From the NCBI RefSeq assembly GCF_004791025.1, contig NZ_SRUO01000005.1:431848-495847 (forward strand): 64,000 bases of DNA, written 5' to 3'. Positions 19,080-26,666 of the stretch are shown here, one piece after another (position 1 is the stretch's first letter; every line of letters starts with the position of its first letter). The stretch is from Mesorhizobium sp. M4B.F.Ca.ET.203.01.1.1. Its GTDB lineage: Bacteria; Pseudomonadota; Alphaproteobacteria; Rhizobiales; Rhizobiaceae. The translations under genes and the position numbers were made by a program. Under the pieces are notes generated by a model. That model was not told the origin of the DNA and searched no databases. It was given only the letters and a program-made list of their open reading frames with translations.

Positions 19080-19881
19080 GGATTTGTTTTCCGCTGGGAA
19101 GCGATGCGACGAAATCGCGGATCAGCCTGGTAAACGGCCCGGGCTGCTCGACGCAGGGAATGTGGCCGGCATTGCGGATCATCTCGAAGCGCGCGCCAGG
19201 GATGAGATCGGCAAGCGAGCGCACGAGGTCGGGCGGCGTCGAGCCGTCCTGGTCGCCGACGACGCAAAGCGTCGGCACCGCGATGCGGCGCGCGGCCTCG
19301 GTGAAGTCAGCATCGCGAACGGCAGCGCAGGTGCCGATATAGCCGGCGAGCGGCTGCCTGGTCAGCATGTTCCAGCAGCCGTCGAGATCGGCCGAACGCT
19401 CCGCGTGGAAGGCAGGGGTGAACCACAGCTTGAGCACGGCGTCGGCGATCTCCTGGATGCCTTTGCTTTCGACCGTCGCGATGCGTGTGTTCCAGCTGTC
19501 GGCCGTGCCGATCTTGTGCGCCGTATCGCTCAGGATGAGGGCCTCGACGCTTTCGGGGCGCCGCGCATGGAAGCCCTGCGCGATCAGGCCGCCGACCGAC
19601 AGGCCGCACAGCACGACCTTGGCAAGGCCGAAGTGATCGACGAGGCCGCAGAGGTCATCGACATGATCGTCGATCGAGCTGACGCCGCCGATGTCGGACA
19701 GCCCGTGCCCGCGCTTGTCATAGACGAGCGTCGGCATTTCATCGCCGAGCAGCGAGACAATTTCGTCCCAGATCCGGAAGTCGGTCCCCAGCGAATTCAT
19801 GAATATGATCGGGCACGCATTGCCAGTCCCCGGCCTGTAGCGGTGGTGCAGCGTAACGCCGCCAATGCTGACGAATGGCAC
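19072..19881 (-). CDS. pcaD: 3-oxoadipate enol-lactonase
   Basis: A 269-residue alpha/beta hydrolase that opens beta-ketoadipate enol-lactone to beta-ketoadipate. The nucleophile is Ser95 (LCGLSVGGL), the oxyanion loop follows IIFMNSLGTDFRIWDE, and the catalytic His is in NAGHIPCVEQ near residue 245. The start is GTG at 19881 with a GGAGG site 8 bases upstream. First gene of the pcaDCHGB-pobA operon, driven by the left PcaQ promoter module. Confidence 0.95.
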   Translation of the reverse strand: MPFVSIGGVTLHHRYRPGTGNACPIIFMNSLGTDFRIWDEIVSLLGDEMPTLVYDKRGHGLSDIGGVSSIDDHVDDLCGLVDHFGLAKVVLCGLSVGGLIAQGFHARRPESVEALILSDTAHKIGTADSWNTRIATVESKGIQEIADAVLKLWFTPAFHAERSADLDGCWNMLTRQPLAGYIGTCAAVRDADFTEAARRIAVPTLCVVGDQDGSTPPDLVRSLADLIPGARFEMIRNAGHIPCVEQPGPFTRLIRDFVASLPSGKQIHG

Positions 19882-19904
19882 GATTTCGATCCTCCGATGT
19901 TAGC

Positions 19905-19966
19905 TTGCACTAGGTATTTGGTTCGGTAAAATGATATTTTGCGGCGTTTCATTAACTCCGAGGTTA
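19905..19966 (-). promoter_or_regulatory. PcaQ promoter module, left copy (drives pcaDCHGB-pobA)
   Basis: This 62-bp segment matches the reverse complement of 20921-20982 at 55 of 62 positions. At its pcaQ-proximal end lies the box TTAACT-CCGA-GGTTAT (19952-19967), which fits the PcaQ motif ATAACC-N4-GGTTAA on the opposite strand with one mismatch. The box ends 6 bp before the pcaQ start codon, so binding should also repress pcaQ. The conserved core also contains GGTAAAATGATATTTTGC, whose role is not known. Confidence 0.8.
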
Positions 19967-19973
19967 TCGAACC

Positions 19974-20891
19974 ATGGCCGAAAGCCGCATCCGCTTCCGA
20001 CACCTGCAAGCGTTTCTCGAAGTGGCGCGACAAGGCAGCGTGGCAAGGGCGGCCGAGTTCCTGCATGTCAGCGCCCCGGCCGTGACCAAGACCTTGCGCG
20101 AGCTGGAAGAGGCGCTCGGCATCGCCGTCGTCGAGCGCGACGGCCGCGGCATCCGCGTCACGCGGCTCGGCGAGATCTTCCTCGGCCATGCCGGCACGGC
20201 GATCACGGCACTGAAGCGCGGCGTCGATTCCGTCCGCCAGGACGGCGCCATCAACCGCCATCCGATCCGCATCGGTGCCTTGCCGACGGTGTCGGCGCGG
20301 GTGATGCCGCTCGCCATGAGCCTGTTCCTCGGGGAGAACACGGGCGCCGCCCTCAAGATCGTCACCGGCGAGAACGCGGTGCTGCTGGAACAGCTGCGCG
20401 TCGGCGCGCTCGATCTCGTCGTCGGCCGGCTGGCGGCGCCGGAGCACATGACCGGCTTCTTCTTCGAGCATCTCTATTCCGAACAGGTGTTGTTCGTGGT
20501 GCGGGCCGGACACCCGCTGTCGGAACCGGGGGCGGACATCTTCGCCCGCCTCGACGAATTCCCTGTGCTGATGCCGACGCGGGAGTCCGTCATCCGCCCC
20601 TTCGTCGACCGCCTGTTCATCACCAATGGCATGACCGCGCCGGCCACCGAAATCGAGACCGTTTCGGATTCCTTCGGCCGTTCCTTCATGCGCCAGAGCA
20701 ACGCGGTGTGGATCATCTCGGCCGGCGTCGTCGCCAACGAGATCGCCAGCGGCGCCTTCGTCGCCTTGCCGGTCGACACCGAGGAGACCAAGGGACCGGT
20801 CGGCCTGACCATGCGCACCGACACTGCCCCCTCGCCGGCCTTTTCCATCCTGCTGCAGACGATCCGCGAGGCGGCGCGGCATAACGCCTGA
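19974..20891 (+). CDS. pcaQ: LysR-type activator of protocatechuate catabolism
   Basis: A 305-residue LysR-type regulator: helix-turn-helix at about 8-66 (FLEVARQGSVARAAEFLHVSAPAVTKTLRELEE in two parts) and an effector-binding domain at about 90-300. Divergent from pcaD and with PcaQ boxes on both sides, exactly the rhizobial pcaQ context; beta-carboxymuconate or protocatechuate-derived metabolites are the known PcaQ inducers. It should activate both pcaDCHGB-pobA to the left and the ABC transporter to the right. Confidence 0.93.
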   Translation: MAESRIRFRHLQAFLEVARQGSVARAAEFLHVSAPAVTKTLRELEEALGIAVVERDGRGIRVTRLGEIFLGHAGTAITALKRGVDSVRQDGAINRHPIRIGALPTVSARVMPLAMSLFLGENTGAALKIVTGENAVLLEQLRVGALDLVVGRLAAPEHMTGFFFEHLYSEQVLFVVRAGHPLSEPGADIFARLDEFPVLMPTRESVIRPFVDRLFITNGMTAPATEIETVSDSFGRSFMRQSNAVWIISAGVVANEIASGAFVALPVDTEETKGPVGLTMRTDTAPSPAFSILLQTIREAARHNA

Positions 20892-20920
20892 CAACGGACT
20901 CCGTTCGGCGTGGCCTTTCG

Positions 20921-20982
20921 TAACCTATGGGTTAATGAAACACCGCAAAATATCATTTTACCGAACCAAACCGCTAGTGCAA
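20921..20982 (+). promoter_or_regulatory. PcaQ promoter module, right copy (drives the aromatic-acid ABC transporter)
   Basis: Inverted copy of the left module with 7 mismatches in 62 bp. Its PcaQ box is GTAACC-TATG-GGTTAA (20920-20935), one mismatch from ATAACC-N4-GGTTAA. The binding-protein gene starts at 21075, about 140 bp downstream of the box centre, so there is a longer leader than at pcaD. Confidence 0.8.
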
Positions 20983-21074
20983 TGTGACCGTGGAGGATCA
21001 AGGCCGAGCCCTGTCTGGCGGCACCGGAAAACCGGTACCGGCCCATACGGGGACGGCCACGGAGGGAGGAGCAG

Positions 21075-22391
21075 ATGACCAGGACTATCGGCAGCAAACC
21101 CGTTGTCGCCGGCATGTCGCGACGCCAGTTCATTGCCACTTCGGTGGCCGGCGGCGCGGCTCTTGCGCTCGGCCGCGGCAAGGCCTTCGCGCAGGCCGCG
21201 GACACCCTGAAGGTCGGCTTCGTCAGCCCGCGCACCGGGCCTCTCGGCGGTTTCGGCGAGACCGACGGCTACGTGCTCGACCTCGCCCGCAAGGCGCTCG
21301 CCAATGGCATCGAGCTCGGCGGCAAGAAATACAGTGTCGAGATCCTCGATCAGGATACGCAATCCGATCCCTCCCGCGCCGGCCAACTCGCCAAGGACCT
21401 GATCAACAACCAGGCCATCGACCTGATGCTCGCCGTCTCGACGCCTGAGGTGATCAACCCCGTAGCCGATGCTTGCGAAGCGGCCGGCGTACCTTGCCTG
21501 TCCACCGTCATGCCGTGGGAAGCCTGGTATTTCGGCCGCGGCGCCAAGCCGGGCCAGCCTTCGCCGTTCAAATGGACCTATCATTTCGGCTTCGGCGTCG
21601 ACGAATTCTTCAAGGCCTATGTCTCGCAGTGGAATCTGATCGAGACCAACAAGAAGGTCGGCGTCATGTATCCGAACGACGCCGACGGCAATGCCATCCG
21701 TGCCCATCTTGCGCCGCTGCTCGCCAAGCAGGGCTTCACCATCGTCGACCCCGGCGCCTACGAGACCGGCACCACCGACTATTCCTCGCAGATCGCGCTG
21801 TTCAAGCAGGAAGGCGTCGAGATCTTCAATTCCTTCCCGATCCCGCCGGATTTCGCCGCCTTCTGGCGCCAGGCGGCGCAGCAGGGCCTGACCCGGCAGA
21901 TCAAGATCGCCCAGGTCGCCAAGACCGGCCTGTTCCCGTCCGACATCGAGGCGCTCGGCGACCTCGGCATGAAGATTGCGAGCGCCGCTTACTGGCACAA
22001 GGCCTTCCCCTACAAGTCGCCGCTCACTGGTGTTTCCGGGACCGAGCTGGCCGACGGCTACGAAGCGGCGAGCGGCAAGCAGTGGACGCAGCAGCTCGGC
22101 GCCACGATGTCGCTGCTCGACGCCGGCTTCGAAGCGCTGAAGTCCAGCACCGACGCCAAGGACAAGGCGGCGGTCGCCAAGGCGCTGAGCGCGCTCAACA
22201 CCGAGACGATGATCGGCAAGGTCGATTTCACCAGCGGCCCCGTCGCCAACGTCTCGCCCGGCCCGATCATCGGCACGCAGTGGGTGGCGGCGAAGGAAGG
22301 CAGCAAGTTCCCGCTCGATTATGTCGTGACCGAAAACGCCACCGACCCGAAGGTGCCGGTCGAAGCCAAGCTGCAGCCGTACAACGGCTGA
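21075..22391 (+). CDS. ABC transporter substrate-binding protein, branched-chain amino acid type, Tat-exported; probable protocatechuate/aromatic acid binder
   Basis: A 438-residue periplasmic binding protein of the Leu/Ile/Val (peripla_BP_6) class. The N-terminus has the twin-arginine motif SRRQFIA followed by a hydrophobic stretch and cleavage after FAQA, so export of a folded protein by Tat is predicted. The mature start is LKVGFVSPRTGPLGGFGE. A strong ribosome site (GGAGGGAGGAG) precedes 21075. Placement under a PcaQ promoter matches the protocatechuate-inducible transporter described in Sinorhizobium (pcaMNVWX); the exact ligand is inferred. Confidence 0.88.
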   Translation: MTRTIGSKPVVAGMSRRQFIATSVAGGAALALGRGKAFAQAADTLKVGFVSPRTGPLGGFGETDGYVLDLARKALANGIELGGKKYSVEILDQDTQSDPSRAGQLAKDLINNQAIDLMLAVSTPEVINPVADACEAAGVPCLSTVMPWEAWYFGRGAKPGQPSPFKWTYHFGFGVDEFFKAYVSQWNLIETNKKVGVMYPNDADGNAIRAHLAPLLAKQGFTIVDPGAYETGTTDYSSQIALFKQEGVEIFNSFPIPPDFAAFWRQAAQQGLTRQIKIAQVAKTGLFPSDIEALGDLGMKIASAAYWHKAFPYKSPLTGVSGTELADGYEAASGKQWTQQLGATMSLLDAGFEALKSSTDAKDKAAVAKALSALNTETMIGKVDFTSGPVANVSPGPIIGTQWVAAKEGSKFPLDYVVTENATDPKVPVEAKLQPYNG

Positions 22392-22416
22392 TTGGACTGC
22401 TGACGGGGTTCGCATC

Positions 22417-23157
22417 GTGACCATTTTGCCCAACGCTGCGATCCTCGATGCCGCCGGCATCCACAAGCGCTTCGGCGCGCTGGTGGTGCTCGACGACATC
22501 GACTTCGCCATGGGAGCCGACGAGGCGGTCGGCATTGTCGGCCCGAACGGCGCCGGCAAGACGACATTGCTCAGCGTGCTGTCCGGCGCCTATCCGCCCA
22601 GTGCCGGCACCGTCGCCTTCAAAGGCGGCGACGTCACCGCGCTGCCGGCCACAGCGCGCTGCCGCCTCGGCCTCGTGCGCACGCATCAGGTGCCGAAGCC
22701 TTTCGGCGGCATGACCACCTTTGAGAACGTCTTCGTTGCCGCCTCGCATGGCGCCGGCCTCAAGCGCGACGAAGCCTATGAGGAAGCGCTTGGCTCGCTG
22801 AAACTCTGCGGCATGCTGGGCGTTGCCAACCGGCGCGCCGAGACGCTCGGCCTGCTCGACCGCAAGCGGCTGGAACTCGCCCGGGCGCTCGCTGCCAGGC
22901 CGACGCTGCTTCTGCTGGACGAAATCGGCGGCGGCCTGACCGACGGCGAGGCCGGCGAGTTGGTCGAGACCATCAGGGAATTGCGGCGCCGCAAGATCGG
23001 CATCGTCTGGATCGAGCACATCGTCCACATCCTGCTGCAGGTGGCCGAGCGACTGATCTGCATGGATGCCGGAAAGATCATCGCCGACGGCGATCCGCAA
23101 GCGGTAATGGCCAACCCGCAGGTGATCAGCGCCTATCTCGGCGGAGGCCCGAAATGA
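22417..23157 (+). CDS. ABC transporter ATP-binding protein, LivG-type
   Basis: A 246-residue ATPase with Walker A GPNGAGKTT near residue 45 and Walker B LLLLDEIGGGLTDGEA; the signature region reads LGLLDRKRLELARALAA, a degenerate LSGGQ that is common in some Liv-type ATPases. The start codon is GTG at 22417, 25 bases after the binding-protein stop. Its stop overlaps the next ATPase gene (ATGA). Confidence 0.9.
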   Translation: MTILPNAAILDAAGIHKRFGALVVLDDIDFAMGADEAVGIVGPNGAGKTTLLSVLSGAYPPSAGTVAFKGGDVTALPATARCRLGLVRTHQVPKPFGGMTTFENVFVAASHGAGLKRDEAYEEALGSLKLCGMLGVANRRAETLGLLDRKRLELARALAARPTLLLLDEIGGGLTDGEAGELVETIRELRRRKIGIVWIEHIVHILLQVAERLICMDAGKIIADGDPQAVMANPQVISAYLGGGPK

Positions 23158-23882
23158 GCCTGCTTTCGGTCGAGGATCTCGTTGTCCGCCACGGCCTGTT
23201 GCAGGCGGTACGCGGCGTCAGCTTCACCGTCGAGCGCGGCGAGACGCTGGCGCTGGTCGGCGCCAACGGCGCCGGCAAGACGACGCTGCTGCGCGCCATT
23301 GCCGGAGCGCATCCGCAGGCATCGGGTCGCGTGCGGTTCGACGGCGCCGACCTCTCCGGGGTGCCCTCGCACAGCAGAGTCGGCATGGGCATCGCGCTGG
23401 TGCCCGAAGGCAGGAAACTGTTCGTCGAGATGACGGTCGAGGAAAACCTACTGCTCGGCAAGACGGCCGGCCGCCCCGGCGACTGGAGCGTCGACAAGGT
23501 GCTCGACACGTTTCCCAACCTCAAGCCGCGCCGCCATTCAAGGACCGGCCATCTGTCCGGCGGCGAGCAGCAGGCGACCGCTATCGGCCGCGCGCTGATG
23601 AGCAATCCGGAATTGCTGCTGCTCGACGAGGTCTCGCTCGGCCTGTCGCCGCTGGTCGTCGACCGCGTATACGCCTCGCTGCACGGCCTGATCAGTTCCG
23701 GCACGACGATCATCCTGGTCGAGCAGGATCTCAACCGTGCCCTCTCCGTCTCCGACAAGGTCATCTGCATGCTGGAGGGAAGGATCGCGCTTGCGGGAGA
23801 CAGCAAGAGCGTGTCGCGCGACGAAGTGACGAAGGCCTATTTCGGCCTGCACCGGCAAGCCGCCGGAGGCGTGCCGGCATGA
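23154..23882 (+). CDS. ABC transporter ATP-binding protein, LivF-type
   Basis: A 242-residue ATPase with Walker A GANGAGKTT, signature LSGGEQQATAIGRALM, Walker B LLLLDEVSLGLSP and a His-less switch region IILVEQDLNRAL, typical of LivF. It forms the ATPase heterodimer with the LivG-type subunit. Coupled by four-base overlaps to the genes on both sides. Confidence 0.93.
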   Translation: MSLLSVEDLVVRHGLLQAVRGVSFTVERGETLALVGANGAGKTTLLRAIAGAHPQASGRVRFDGADLSGVPSHSRVGMGIALVPEGRKLFVEMTVEENLLLGKTAGRPGDWSVDKVLDTFPNLKPRRHSRTGHLSGGEQQATAIGRALMSNPELLLLDEVSLGLSPLVVDRVYASLHGLISSGTTIILVEQDLNRALSVSDKVICMLEGRIALAGDSKSVSRDEVTKAYFGLHRQAAGGVPA

Positions 23883-24775
23883 CCAACCAGATCGTCCAGG
23901 GCATCCTGCTCGGCGGCTACTACGCGCTGATCGCCTGCGGCCTCTCCTTCATGTTTTCGGTGATGCGCATCATCAACCTCGCCCATGGCAGCCTCGCCGT
24001 GCTGTCTGCCTTCGCGCTGTGGCTGCTCGCCTCGCGCTTCCACATTTCACCCTTCCTTGGACTGCTGATCGTCCTGCCGCTGATGGCCGCGATCGGCTGG
24101 GCCTTGCAGCGCTTCCTGCTCGAACGCAGCGCGCGTGGCGGTGCGCTGTTGCCGATCCTAACGACCTTCGGCCTCGCAATCGTCATCGACAATCTCTTGT
24201 TCGAGCAGTTCGGCGCCGACACGCGCTCGCTGGCGCCCTTTATCGGCAGCCTCTCCTACGATTCCTGGGAATGGCCAGGCAGCATCTATGTCGGCAAGCT
24301 CGCGGTCATCATCTTCGTCACCGCCGTGGGGCTGCTTGGCGGGCTGCAGCTCTTCCTCACCCGCACCGGCCTTGGCCGCGCGATCCGCGCCACCTCGGCG
24401 GACCCTGATACGGCCGGCCTGGTCGGCATCGATGCGCGCCGCGCCAATGCGGTCGCCGCATCCATCGCCATGGTGACGGTCGGCCTCGCCGGCGCCTTCC
24501 TCGGTATGCGCGCCACCTTCGATCCCTATGCCGGCGCGCCGCAGTTGCTGTTCGCCTTCGAGGCGGCGGTCATCGGCGGCGCCGGCTCACTGTGGGGCAC
24601 GCTGATCGGCGGCATCGTGCTGGCGCTCGCCCAGACGCTCGGCGCCCAGGTGCATCCGCAGGGCTTCCTGATCGGCGGCCATGTCGCGTTCCTGATCGCG
24701 CTGTTCATACGCCTGTCCACCTCCGGCCTCGGCCTGCGCGGCCTGCTGCGCCTGCCCGCGGGGAAGGCATCATGA
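23879..24775 (+). CDS. ABC transporter permease, LivH-type
   Basis: A 298-residue inner-membrane protein with about eight hydrophobic segments. The family pattern is clear: LLGGYYALIACGLSFMFSVMRIINLAHGS at the N-terminus (split here by a loop) and GRAIRATSADPDTAGLVGID in the cytoplasmic coupling loop. The final part FEAAVIGGAGSLWGTLIGGI is also typical. It overlaps both neighbours by four bases. Confidence 0.93.
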   Translation: MTNQIVQGILLGGYYALIACGLSFMFSVMRIINLAHGSLAVLSAFALWLLASRFHISPFLGLLIVLPLMAAIGWALQRFLLERSARGGALLPILTTFGLAIVIDNLLFEQFGADTRSLAPFIGSLSYDSWEWPGSIYVGKLAVIIFVTAVGLLGGLQLFLTRTGLGRAIRATSADPDTAGLVGIDARRANAVAASIAMVTVGLAGAFLGMRATFDPYAGAPQLLFAFEAAVIGGAGSLWGTLIGGIVLALAQTLGAQVHPQGFLIGGHVAFLIALFIRLSTSGLGLRGLLRLPAGKAS

Positions 24776-25833
24776 GCGCCGCCTCCCCTGTCATCGAGCG
24801 CGGCACCGCCGCCTCGCGCATTGCCGCGATCGCGGTGGCCCTGATCATCGCGCTGCTGGCGATCGCGCCGCAATTCCTGTCGGCAGGCGCCGTCGACCGC
24901 ATGACCGCGCTGTTCATCTATGTGATCCTCGCGGCGATGTGGAACGCGCTCGCCGGTTTCGGCGGACTGGTCTCGGTCGGCCAGCAAGTGTTCTTCGGCC
25001 TCGGCGCCTATTTCAGCATCCGGCTGGCGGATGCCGGCCTCAATCCCTTCGTCGCGCTCTTCGTTTCGGCGATCGTCGTCGGCGCTGTCTCCTGGCCGAT
25101 CTCGCTGTTCATGCTGCGGCTCAGGAACGGCGAGTTCGCTATCGGCATGTGGGTGATCGCGGCGCTGACCCATCTCCTCGTCAACCTCGACCGGCTGGTG
25201 CAGGGCGAGACCGGCACGTCGCTGATCTCGCTCAACGTCTATGACGCTTCGACCAGACGCGTGGCGATCTACTGGCTGGCGCTGGCGTCGATGACCGCCC
25301 TGCTTGCCGTCCTGTTCGGCCTGCTGCGCGGCAGCACGGGTGCCGCCATCCGCGCCATCCGCGACAACGAGGATGCGGCAGCCTCGGTCGGGGTGCGCGT
25401 TACCGGCACCAAGCGGCTGCTTTTCGTTCTCGCCGCCTTTGGCATCGGCATTGCCGGCGCGCTGTGGCTGGCGACCTCGATCACCTTCCAGCCGAAGACC
25501 TACTTCAGCGTCCAGTGGACGGCCTACATGATCTTCATGGTGCTGGTCGGCGGCATCGGCACCTTTGAGGGCGCAATCCTTGGCGCCTTGCTCTTCTTCC
25601 TCATCGAGACCTGGTTCGGCGGCGCCGGCGTCTGGTACCTGATCGGCCTCGGCGCCACAGCGCTCGCCTTCTCGCTGCTGTTGCCGCGCGGCCTGTGGGG
25701 AACCCTGGAGGAGCGATTTGGGCTTCGGCTGCTGCCCGTCGGCTATAGCGTCAGGATTCCCGTCAACGCGACCCTAACGACGGGCGAGACGGCCTCGCCG
25801 GCACAGACAACGACATCTCGGGAGAAGGCCTGA
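24772..25833 (+). CDS. ABC transporter permease, LivM-type
   Basis: A 353-residue permease. Family segments are MWNALAGFGGLVSVGQQVFFGLGAY, GAAIRAIRDNEDAAASVGV in the coupling loop, and MVLVGGIGTFEGAILGALLFFL. The C-terminal ~35 residues form a polar tail. The start at 24772 overlaps the LivH-type stop. The next gene begins 2 bases after its stop, so the dehydrogenases downstream are likely in the same transcript. Confidence 0.93.
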   Translation: MSAASPVIERGTAASRIAAIAVALIIALLAIAPQFLSAGAVDRMTALFIYVILAAMWNALAGFGGLVSVGQQVFFGLGAYFSIRLADAGLNPFVALFVSAIVVGAVSWPISLFMLRLRNGEFAIGMWVIAALTHLLVNLDRLVQGETGTSLISLNVYDASTRRVAIYWLALASMTALLAVLFGLLRGSTGAAIRAIRDNEDAAASVGVRVTGTKRLLFVLAAFGIGIAGALWLATSITFQPKTYFSVQWTAYMIFMVLVGGIGTFEGAILGALLFFLIETWFGGAGVWYLIGLGATALAFSLLLPRGLWGTLEERFGLRLLPVGYSVRIPVNATLTTGETASPAQTTTSREKA

Positions 25834-25835
25834 CC

Positions 25836-26621
25836 ATGCTTTTCGGCAAGACCATCCTCATCACCGGCGTCGCCTCCGGCATCGGCGCCCGCACGGCGGA
25901 ACTCGCCGGTCAACTTGGCGCCGACGTGATCGGCGTCGACGTGCGTGAGCCAGCAGCAAGTGCTGGCAGCTTCGTCAAGGCCGACATCTCGTCGAAGGCC
26001 GGCGTCGACGAACTGGTGGCACGGCTGCCGCAGCGCCTCGATGCGCTCTGCAACGTCGCCGGCCTTTCCGGCAACACCGGCGCCGTGTCGACGCTCGCCG
26101 TCAATTTCTACGGACTGCGTGCGCTTTCCGAGGCTCTGGCGCCGAAGCTTCGCGAAGGCGGCGCCATCGTCAACGTCGCCTCGATCGCCGGCTTCGGCTG
26201 GCGCGCCAATCTCAACCGCGCCGCTTCGATGATCGGCACCGAGGGCTTTCCCGATGTCGCCAGGGTGGTCGCCGACCATGCGGTCAAGAACGAGGAAGGC
26301 TATCCGGTCTCGAAGGAGCTTCTGCTGCTGTGGACCTTCCGCGCCGCGCATCAGGAGCGTTTCAAGAGCCGCGGCATCCGCGTTAATGCGGTCAGCCCAG
26401 GCCCGGTCGAGACGCCGATCCTGAAGCAGTTCCGCGCCGTGCTCGGCGACGACCGCGTCGACAGCGATATTTCGCGAGTGGGTCGTGCCGGCACGTCGGG
26501 CGATATCGCGCCGGTCGTGCTGTTCCTGTGCTCGGATGGCGCGCGCTGGATCAACGGCGCCAACGTGCCGGTCGACGGCGGCCTCGAGGCCTCGATCAAC
26601 GCCGAGGTGCTCGGCTTCTAA
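25836..26621 (+). CDS. Short-chain dehydrogenase, coniferyl-alcohol dehydrogenase-like
   Basis: A 261-residue NAD(P)-dependent SDR. The nucleotide-binding motif is TGVASGIG (about 10-17), the active site is Tyr156/Lys160 in YPVSK, and the C-terminal pattern VNAVSPGPVETPIL is classical. A short N-terminal half with an NVAGL motif and an insertion before YPVSK resembles coniferyl-alcohol dehydrogenase / 3-alpha-hydroxysteroid dehydrogenase proteins. The position between the PcaQ-controlled transporter and a vanillin-type aldehyde dehydrogenase supports oxidation of a lignin-derived alcohol; other alcohols remain possible. Confidence 0.8.
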   Translation: MLFGKTILITGVASGIGARTAELAGQLGADVIGVDVREPAASAGSFVKADISSKAGVDELVARLPQRLDALCNVAGLSGNTGAVSTLAVNFYGLRALSEALAPKLREGGAIVNVASIAGFGWRANLNRAASMIGTEGFPDVARVVADHAVKNEEGYPVSKELLLLWTFRAAHQERFKSRGIRVNAVSPGPVETPILKQFRAVLGDDRVDSDISRVGRAGTSGDIAPVVLFLCSDGARWINGANVPVDGGLEASINAEVLGF

Positions 26622-26666
26622 TTTCCAACTTTTGCAACGCTCCGCCGGGGGCGAGGGAGAGACCAA

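Noticed and set aside
20885..20911. Terminator after pcaQ
   Set aside because: CGCC...GGCG with AACGGA/TCCGTT can pair, but the loop is one base and there is no T-tract; support is too weak to annotate.
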